From the NCBI GenBank assembly GCA_025449435.1, contig JANWJO010000003.1, positions 1 through 10,361 of the forward strand: 10,361 bases of DNA. Direction: 5' to 3'. This DNA is from Chloroflexota bacterium. GTDB lineage: Bacteria > Chloroflexota > UBA4733. The position numbers and the translations under genes were made by a program. This document shows, one piece after another, positions 6,270 through 10,361 of this stretch. The first letter of the stretch is position 1. Every line of letters begins with the position of its first letter. The notes under the pieces were generated by a model. It made no database searches, was not told where the DNA came from, and saw only the letters and a list, made by a program, of their open reading frames with translations.

Positions 6270-7612
6270 CGGCGGTCACCGCGCCAGAACAGGCTGCTCC
6301 TACCGGCGTCGATGCCAACCAGCAAGCGCTGCAACTGGCTATTGCCGAGCTCAAATCCCTGTTGGAATTGCGCGCGAGCGACGGCGCTACCCGGCCGTTG
6401 CTCCTTCCAGTGGGTGGGGCCAGCGCGTCAGCCAGCCAGCTCACCGTGGCCGTGCCCACTCTTGACCGAATGAGTGCTGCCTTCCGACTGTCGCCCTTCG
6501 AGCGCGGCTTGCTACTACTCTGCGCCGCCGTGGAACTCGATTCCAGCGTCGGTGAACTATGTGCCAAGGCACAAGGAGATCCACGCGCCCTACAACCCTC
6601 GTTCGGCTTTGCCCTCGGGGCGCTACCGCAGCCGCATTGGTCGGCCATTTCCCCTGCGTCGGCGCTGCGCCGCTGGCACTTGCTCGAAATTGGGTCCGGC
6701 AGCACCCTAGTAAGCAGTACGCTACGCCTGGACGAGCGCATTTTGAACTATCTGCTCGGCGTCCACCACATCGACGCCGCGCTCGTCCCTTACGTGCACA
6801 CCGTACCGGTGTCGCCGCTCGCCGCCGCATCGCATCAGGCGCTCGCTCGCAAGGTTCAAACGTTGTGGGTGGAAGCAGCTAATGCGGGAGCAGGCGTTCC
6901 CCCAGTCCAGATCGCTGGCGGCGACGCCGCCACCCGGCGGGACCTTGCCGCGGCCATCTGCCAGGCGCTCAAGCTTAGTGTGCTGCTGGTTCCAGCGGAG
7001 TTATTACCCGCTGGCCCTATGGATCTGGACAAACTTCGCCGGCAACTCGAGCGCGAGTCGTTGCTGAGTGTCGCGGCCATCGTGTTCGATTGTGACGAAC
7101 TCGACGCGAGCGACCCTACCCGCTGGGCGGCAATGCAGTCGGTGATCGAGCGCGTAAATCGTCCGATGCTCATCCTGACGCGTGATCGCCAATCGCTGCG
7201 ACGCAAGAGCACGGTCACGTTCGAGCTGGCGGCGTTGAGCTTTGCCGAGCAACACTCCATGTGGGCAGCCGCGCTGGGCGCCGATGCCGCAGGGCTCAAT
7301 GGTGCGCTGGCCGGCCTGGCTATGCAGTTTGCGTTAGCGCCCCAGGCCATACGCGCGGCCAGCGCGCAAGCGCGCAGTGGTATCGGCCCCGCTGGCGCTG
7401 CCGATGCCACCTTGTCCGCGTCGTTATGGGAAGCTTGCCGGCTGCAGGCCCGCGCCAAGCTCGACGACCTGGCGTTTCGCATCGATAGCCCGGCCACCTG
7501 GGACGACTTGATCCTGCCGGAACTCCAGCGCCGCACCCTTCACGATGTCGTGACGCACGTGCGCCAGCGCGCCAAGGTGTACGAGGCGTGGGGGTTCGGC
7601 TCGCGTGGCTAA
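6266..7612 (+). CDS. eCIS AAA+ ATPase (Pvc15 type), N-terminal part ended by an in-frame TAA
   Basis: This is the first 448 residues of an ATPase that would be about 667 residues long. The ATG at 6266 overlaps the previous stop as ATGA; a longer in-frame start at 6191 would lie inside the previous gene. Residues 61-135 (TLDRMSAAFRLSPFERGLLLLCAAVELD) resemble the helical/winged-helix domain of Pvc15-type ATPases. Residues 212-320 look like a degenerate AAA module, with GGDAATRRDLAAAICQAL in place of a Walker A and VFDCDEL in place of a Walker B. The protein then continues through WDDLILPE and VYEAWGFGSRG, where TAA (7610-7612) stops it. The next codons, in the same frame, encode RGLGISALFAGASGVGKT, exactly what the family has at this place. 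The product alone lacks the catalytic AAA+ domain. Confidence 0.88.
   Translation: MTAVTAPEQAAPTGVDANQQALQLAIAELKSLLELRASDGATRPLLLPVGGASASASQLTVAVPTLDRMSAAFRLSPFERGLLLLCAAVELDSSVGELCAKAQGDPRALQPSFGFALGALPQPHWSAISPASALRRWHLLEIGSGSTLVSSTLRLDERILNYLLGVHHIDAALVPYVHTVPVSPLAAASHQALARKVQTLWVEAANAGAGVPPVQIAGGDAATRRDLAAAICQALKLSVLLVPAELLPAGPMDLDKLRRQLERESLLSVAAIVFDCDELDASDPTRWAAMQSVIERVNRPMLILTRDRQSLRRKSTVTFELAALSFAEQHSMWAAALGADAAGLNGALAGLAMQFALAPQAIRAASAQARSGIGPAGAADATLSASLWEACRLQARAKLDDLAFRIDSPATWDDLILPELQRRTLHDVVTHVRQRAKVYEAWGFGSRG
7610..7612 (+). other. In-frame stop codon splitting the eCIS ATPase
   Basis: TAA separates ...WGFGSRG from RGLGISALFAGASG... with no change of frame. From memory, related ATPases have about five residues between the WGF and the RGLG; here four residues plus the stop fill that spacing, so the TAA seems to replace a single sense codon. 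TCA, GAA, CAA, AAA, TTA or TAC could each become TAA by one change. TAA is not a known selenocysteine or pyrrolysine codon. Confidence 0.85.
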
Positions 7613-7633
7613 CGTGGGCTCGGCATCAGCGCG

Positions 7634-8269
7634 TTGTTTGCGGGCGCGAGCGGCGTGGGGAAGACACTCGCCGCCGAGGTCATCGCCAACGAGCTCCACC
7701 TGGACTTGTATCGCGTAGACCTGTCATCCACCGTGAGCAAGTTCATTGGCGAGACCGAGAAGAACTTGCGGCGCATTTTTGATGCCGCCGAAGAAGGCGG
7801 CGCCGTGCTGCTGTTCGACGAGGCCGACGCCCTGTTCGGCAAGCGTAGCGAGGTCAAGGATAGCCACGACCGTTACGCCAACATCGAGGTGAGCTACTTG
7901 CTACAGCGCATGGAGTCCTATCGCGGCCTCGCCGTCCTCACCACCAACCTCAAGTCGTCGCTCGACCCCGCGTTTCTGCGCCGCATCCGGTTCATCGTAC
8001 ACTTCCCGTTCCCGGACGTGCGGCAGCGTGGCGACATCTGGCGGCGCGCCTTTCCTGCTGCGACGCCTACCAATAAGTTGGACATCGCCAAACTGGCCAG
8101 GCTCAATGTGGCGGGCGGCAACATCAAAAACATCGCGATGGGGGCTGCCTTTATCGCCGCGGACGAAGATCGCCCGGTAGGCATGGGCCATGTCCTCGCC
8201 GCAGCGCGGGCCGAGTATGCCAAGTTGGAGAAGTCGCTCACTCCTGCGGAGATCGAGGGCTGGGTGTGA
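7634..8269 (+). CDS. eCIS AAA+ ATPase (Pvc15 type), catalytic C-terminal part
   Basis: Family sequence resumes at 7613, directly after the stop codon, in the same frame. The first possible restart is TTG at 7634, which gives 211 residues and just keeps the Walker A. No ribosome binding site precedes it, so independent translation is doubtful. Relative to that TTG, the AAA+ motifs are Walker A GASGVGKT (4-11), Walker B AVLLFDEADALFGKR (57-71), sensor 1 LTTN (102-105), the arginine-finger segment LRRIRF (115-120) and sensor 2 GGNIKNI (161-167). In eCIS clusters this ATPase is thought to help assemble or load the particle. The catalytic residues are all intact and no further frame break follows. 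That argues for a recent mutation, a sequencing error, or readthrough rather than long decay. Confidence 0.85.
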   Translation: MFAGASGVGKTLAAEVIANELHLDLYRVDLSSTVSKFIGETEKNLRRIFDAAEEGGAVLLFDEADALFGKRSEVKDSHDRYANIEVSYLLQRMESYRGLAVLTTNLKSSLDPAFLRRIRFIVHFPFPDVRQRGDIWRRAFPAATPTNKLDIAKLARLNVAGGNIKNIAMGAAFIAADEDRPVGMGHVLAAARAEYAKLEKSLTPAEIEGWV

Positions 8270-8291
8270 AGGTGATGGACCTCACCCCCCG

Positions 8292-8314
8292 CCCCTCCCC
8301 GGCACGGGGAGGGG
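8292..8314. repeat. Perfect G/C-run palindrome after the ATPase gene
   Basis: CCCCTCCCCG, loop GCA, CGGGGAGGGG is a perfect ten-base inverted repeat, starting 23 bases after the ATPase stop codon. It could fold as a strong hairpin and slow transcription, though no T-run follows. The left edge of the window and 1559-1586 have related composition, suggesting a dispersed repeat family. Confidence 0.6.
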
Positions 8315-8354
8315 AGCAGACACGACGGGTCAGCGGGTCAGCGCAGCGATCCCA

Positions 8355-8392
8355 GCGCAACGTCCCCGCCAATGGGGGGACAACAGGGGGGG
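8355..8392 (+). repeat. Palindromic intergenic repeat, copy A
   Basis: The core reads GCGCAACGTCCCCGCC, then AATGGGGGGACAACAGG and a G-run. It matches copies at 9262-9302 (inverted), 9871-9911 and 9982-10021. The CGTCCCC and GGGGGACA arms form an imperfect hairpin. It ends about 26 bases before the start codon of the second Pvc16-like gene. Confidence 0.7.
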
Positions 8393-8418
8393 CGTGTTTA
8401 TGGTGAGAGGTGCGCCTG

Positions 8419-9246
8419 ATGTTGCCTGAGTTGCATGCTGCGATGCGCGCCCTGCTGTACCGCGATGGTGGCTTTTCACCCTCCGAGGTCGACGTGGTGT
8501 TCGAGACCCCCACCCGCGAGTGGGTCGAAAGCCTCGTCCGGCCCACCATTTGCCTGTACTTGCTCGATTTACAGGAGGACCTCGAACGCCGCCAAGCTCG
8601 CTACGAGCCGGTAAAGGGCAGCAAGACCAGCGAAATGAAATTGCTTCCTCGCCGCATCGGTGTGCGTTACCTGGTGATTCCGTTCGCCTCCGACGTGGAC
8701 GATACGCTGCGCCTGCTATGGCGGGTGTTCGCGGTGTGCCTGCGCTACGAAGAGTTCCCAATGGCCCTCTTGAGCGACAGCCTCGCAGACATCACGCCGC
8801 CGTTTCGCACCAAAGTGCTGCAAGTGGACGACGGCCCCAAGCTGAGCGACATGTGGAGCGCGTTTGACATCGACCCGCGCCCCGGCTTTGTGTACACCAT
8901 CACCATACCCCTCGACTTCGATATCACCATCCGCGCGCCGTTGGTGCTCACCCGCACATTGCGCACCGGGTTGCTAGTAGACGGGTCCTTCTCCGACCTC
9001 AAGGAGAGCCCGATGTTGGAGATCGGAGGCATCGTACACGCCAGCACTGGCGAACCGGTCGTTGGTGCGCAGGTGTCGATCAAAGGTAGCAGCGCCGCAC
9101 CCACCACCACCGACGGCGAGGGCCGTTACCACATTCGCAACCTACGGCCGGGTCCAGCCATCCTTGTGGTCACACCCGCCGGCAAGCCGCCGCAGGAGTT
9201 GCCGCTCACCATCCCGGCGGGCACGTATGAGGTGACATTGAAGTGA
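8419..9246 (+). CDS. Pvc16_N (DUF4255) protein fused to a carboxypeptidase-regulatory-like domain
   Basis: A 275-residue protein. ATG at 8419 was chosen because GAGAGG lies eight bases upstream; a GTG at 8410 is a three-residue-longer alternative. Residues 1-190 resemble the Pvc16_N/DUF4255 domain: VDVVFETPTREWVESLVRPT (24-43) and CLYLLDLQEDLERRQAR (45-61), then RRIGVRYLVIPFA (78-90) and LLSDSLADITPPFRTKVLQV (117-136), then FVYTITIPLDF (157-167). Residues 200-275 look like a carboxypeptidase-regulatory/Ig-like beta-sandwich: GGIVHASTGEPVVGAQVSIK, TTTDGEGRYHIRNLRPGPA and a closing PAGTYEVTLK. There is no signal peptide, as expected for an intracellularly assembled particle. In eCIS the protein may cap the sheath, and the beta-sandwich may be surface-exposed; both points are inference. 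It is separated from the ATPase by 149 repeat-bearing bases. Confidence 0.85.
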   Translation: MLPELHAAMRALLYRDGGFSPSEVDVVFETPTREWVESLVRPTICLYLLDLQEDLERRQARYEPVKGSKTSEMKLLPRRIGVRYLVIPFASDVDDTLRLLWRVFAVCLRYEEFPMALLSDSLADITPPFRTKVLQVDDGPKLSDMWSAFDIDPRPGFVYTITIPLDFDITIRAPLVLTRTLRTGLLVDGSFSDLKESPMLEIGGIVHASTGEPVVGAQVSIKGSSAAPTTTDGEGRYHIRNLRPGPAILVVTPAGKPPQELPLTIPAGTYEVTLK

Positions 9247-9261
9247 CTCGCCGCGAAGTTT

Positions 9262-9302
9262 GACCCCCCTGTCGTCCCCCCTCATCGGGGGGACGTTGCG
9301 CC
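9262..9302 (-). repeat. Palindromic intergenic repeat, copy B (inverted)
   Basis: The arms CGTCCCCCC (9273-9281) and GGGGGGACG (9287-9295) form a perfect nine-base inverted repeat with a five-base loop. Read on the minus strand, the unit is GGCGCAACGTCCCCCC, GATGA, then GGGGGGACGACAGGGG. It begins 15 bases after the stop codon of the second Pvc16-like gene, so it may also act as that gene's transcription end. Confidence 0.75.
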
Positions 9303-9330
9303 GGAAGAATGCTGCTCACAACGGTCCGTC

Positions 9331-9358
9331 CGCTCGGTTCCCCTCTCGGGGAACAGCG
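9331..9358 (-). terminator. Hairpin downstream of the DUF559 gene; possible terminator
   Basis: CGCT-cg-GTTCCCC, loop TCTC, GGGGAAC-AGCG forms an 11-pair stem with a two-base bulge, starting about 10 bases past the stop codon of the minus-strand DUF559 gene. It lies between convergent genes, so it could end transcription in either direction. No clear T-run follows on either strand. Confidence 0.4.
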
Positions 9359-9368
9359 AGGTAGAACC

Positions 9369-9770
9369 TCAGGGGGTTGGTGGCGGACAAGCAGCAAGAA
9401 TTCGTGCGAGGACCTCCGGGAGCCGGAATCGGACATCGGCATTGGTGACACGAATCACGCGGAGACCTTGGCTGGTGAATAGTTCGTCGCGGGCAGCGTC
9501 GTCGCCGGCATGCTCACGGTGGACACCGCCATCGACCTCCACCACTACGTGCGCCTGCGCATGGTAGAAGTCGGCGATGAATCCGTACACGATCTGCTGG
9601 CGCCGGAAGGCTAGTCCCTGGAGGCTGTGATGGCGGAGCGCCCTCCAGAGGGTAACTTCCGCAGGCGTCATGGCCCGGCGCAGCGCTCGCGCTCGTTCCA
9701 GCTTCTGCGGATCGATGATCTGGCCATTGATGATCCACGCCGGCAGAGGTTTATCCGCCCTGTCCTGCAT
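9369..9770 (-). CDS. DUF559 endonuclease-like protein (PD-(D/E)XK / Vsr-like fold)
   Basis: A 133-residue protein of the DUF559 family, related by fold to very-short-patch-repair and restriction-type endonucleases. The ATG at 9770 has GGGAGGG about nine bases upstream. The frame stays open to 9911, but that extension runs through a repeat and is unlikely to be translated. Diagnostic sequence runs TPAEVTLWRALRHHSLQG (35-52), FRRQQIVYGFIADFYHA (55-71), VVVEVDGGVHREH (75-87) and GLRVIRVTNADV (102-113). The likely active-site residues are Asp67 and the Glu78-x-Asp80 pair. The biological role of this family is poorly known; it is often found alone beside repeats or mobile genes. Here it lies between repeat copies B and C, on the same strand as thrB, 199 bases beyond the thrB stop. 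Family call firm, activity untested. Confidence 0.88.
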   Translation of the reverse strand: MQDRADKPLPAWIINGQIIDPQKLERARALRRAMTPAEVTLWRALRHHSLQGLAFRRQQIVYGFIADFYHAQAHVVVEVDGGVHREHAGDDAARDELFTSQGLRVIRVTNADVRFRLPEVLARILAACPPPTP

Positions 9771-9840
9771 CGGCGTTTCCCTCCCTCGACCTTGTGTCAG
9801 CGCATCATCTGCCCGCCCGGGAAGTGACGCCGTTGAGTCT

Positions 9841-9911
9841 GGCGGATACACGAAGTCCACAATGCTCCCGGCGCAACGTCCCTCCCGAAGGGGGGACGAC
9901 ACGGGGGTCAA
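9841..9911 (+). repeat. Palindromic intergenic repeat, copy C
   Basis: An upstream segment (GGCGGATACACGAAGTCC, then ACAAT) precedes the core GCGCAACGTCCCTCCC, GAA, GGGGGGACGACACGGGGG (9871-9908). The same upstream segment recurs 111 bases later in copy D, making C and D a tandem pair. ACGAAG at 9850 and CTTCGT at 9914-9919 could form short outer arms. Confidence 0.7.
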
Positions 9912-9951
9912 CCTTCGTCTCCTCCAAGTCGGCAGTTCCTATGTCGTGTCT

Positions 9952-10021
9952 GGCGCCGACACGAAGTCCTCAATCCTCCCTGCGCAAAGTTCCCCCCGAT
10001 GGGGGGGACGACAGGGAGGTC
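9952..10021 (+). repeat. Palindromic intergenic repeat, copy D, overlapping the end of thrB
   Basis: GGCGCCGACACGAAGTCC, then TCAAT, leads to the core GCGCAAAGTTCCCCCC, GAT, and a G-run followed by ACGACAGGGAGG. It is in tandem with copy C at a 111-base period. The last 17 codons and the stop codon of the minus-strand thrB gene lie inside this repeat. Confidence 0.7.
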
Positions 10022-10361
10022 CGTACCCTCGCCCCGCCCTCATCCACCAGCAGCACCAGGGTCTTGCCGGCAATGCCCTGCCTATTCGCCGTGTCTTCCA
10101 GCGCCAGCGCGACCCGAGGCGCACTGTGGGAGCTGGCCAGCGCTAGCGTAGAAGGGCCGGCACCACTTACTGCCGCGCCATACGCGCCAGCGTGCCTGGC
10201 CGCCGCCATAAGCGCGTTCATGCCACGGTACAGCCTGGCGCGATAGGGCTGGTGCAACCGGTCCTCCATCGCCGCGCTGAGCAAGTCGAGCCGGCCAGTG
10301 CCGAGGGCTGCGACGAGCAGCGCGCTGCGCCCGACATTGAACACGCCATCCGCCAGCGGAA
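9970..10361 (-). CDS. thrB: Homoserine kinase, C-terminal part (cut by the window edge)
   Basis: GHMP-family kinase that phosphorylates L-homoserine in threonine synthesis. Only the C-terminal 130 or so residues are in the window; the 5' end lies beyond 10361. The first readable residues, PLADGVFNVGRSALLVAAL, match the central ThrB helix. Next come EDRLHQPYRARL, which carries the arginine implicated in substrate binding, and GAYGAAVSGAGPSTLALAS, the third GHMP motif. The natural end of the protein seems to be near LVLLVDEGGARV. The remaining RTSLSSPPSGGTLRRED is encoded by repeat copy D, so the C-terminus is extended by about 17 residues. Neighbouring genes do not belong to threonine synthesis. 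Assignment good from the partial sequence. Confidence 0.87.
   Translation of the reverse strand, partial: PLADGVFNVGRSALLVAALGTGRLDLLSAAMEDRLHQPYRARLYRGMNALMAAARHAGAYGAAVSGAGPSTLALASSHSAPRVALALEDTANRQGIAGKTLVLLVDEGGARVRTSLSSPPSGGTLRRED

Noticed and set aside
7610..7612. Selenocysteine or pyrrolysine recoding at the ATPase stop
   Set aside because: Those residues are encoded at TGA and TAG; this codon is TAA, and no catalytic residue is expected at this position in the family.
9771..9911. N-terminal extension of the DUF559 protein to 9911
   Set aside because: The extra codons read through repeat copy C, and the ATG at 9770 has its own GGGAGGG ribosome binding site and starts just before the conserved domain.
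8355..10021. CRISPR array formed by the repeated GCGCAACGT elements
   Set aside because: The units are irregularly spaced, occur in both orientations, are themselves palindromic intergenic elements, and no cas gene is nearby.

Overview
The window is GC-rich bacterial chromosome. The best guess for its origin is an uncultured member of Chloroflexota. That is inference from a combination of traits: a c-di-AMP riboswitch of the ydaO type, a LexA-like box of the Gram-positive form (GAAC-N4-GTTC), a peptidoglycan D-alanine operon, genes of an extracellular contractile injection system (eCIS), and many short G/C-run palindromic repeats between genes. No 16S rRNA or other taxonomic marker is present, so the assignment stays open.

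Layout. (1) Positions 65-616, minus strand: a sigma70-type promoter, a c-di-AMP (ydaO-yuaA) riboswitch, a hairpin, and an 88-residue gene with a KOW-like motif. (2) 620-1015: no gene, but several strong inverted repeats that could be a structured RNA. (3) 1016-1505, minus: a VOC/glyoxalase-fold gene whose likely promoter has a LexA-like box between its -35 and -10 elements. (4) 1612-5467, plus: alr-murF-ddl. Alanine racemase makes D-Ala, Ddl joins two D-Ala, and MurF adds the dipeptide to the UDP-MurNAc tripeptide, so the operon is a compact D-Ala-D-Ala branch of peptidoglycan synthesis. (5) 5586-9246, plus: three genes of eCIS type. These are a Pvc16/DUF4255-like protein, an AAA+ ATPase of the Pvc15 type, and a second Pvc16_N protein fused to a carboxypeptidase-regulatory-like beta-sandwich. 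The ATPase reading frame is interrupted by one in-frame TAA just before the catalytic AAA+ module. No sheath, tube or baseplate gene is in the window. (6) 9262-10361: a repeat-dense zone with a DUF559 endonuclease-like gene and the 3' part of homoserine kinase (thrB), both on the minus strand.

A family of palindromic repeats built on GCGCAACGTCCC...GGGGGGACGACAGG occurs four times between 8355 and 10021. One copy supplies the last codons and the stop codon of thrB, and two oppositely oriented copies bracket the second Pvc16-like gene. The most notable items are the ATPase interrupted at a single codon, the riboswitch in front of an uncharacterised small gene, the LexA-like promoter of the VOC gene, the structured gap at 724-982, and the repeat family.
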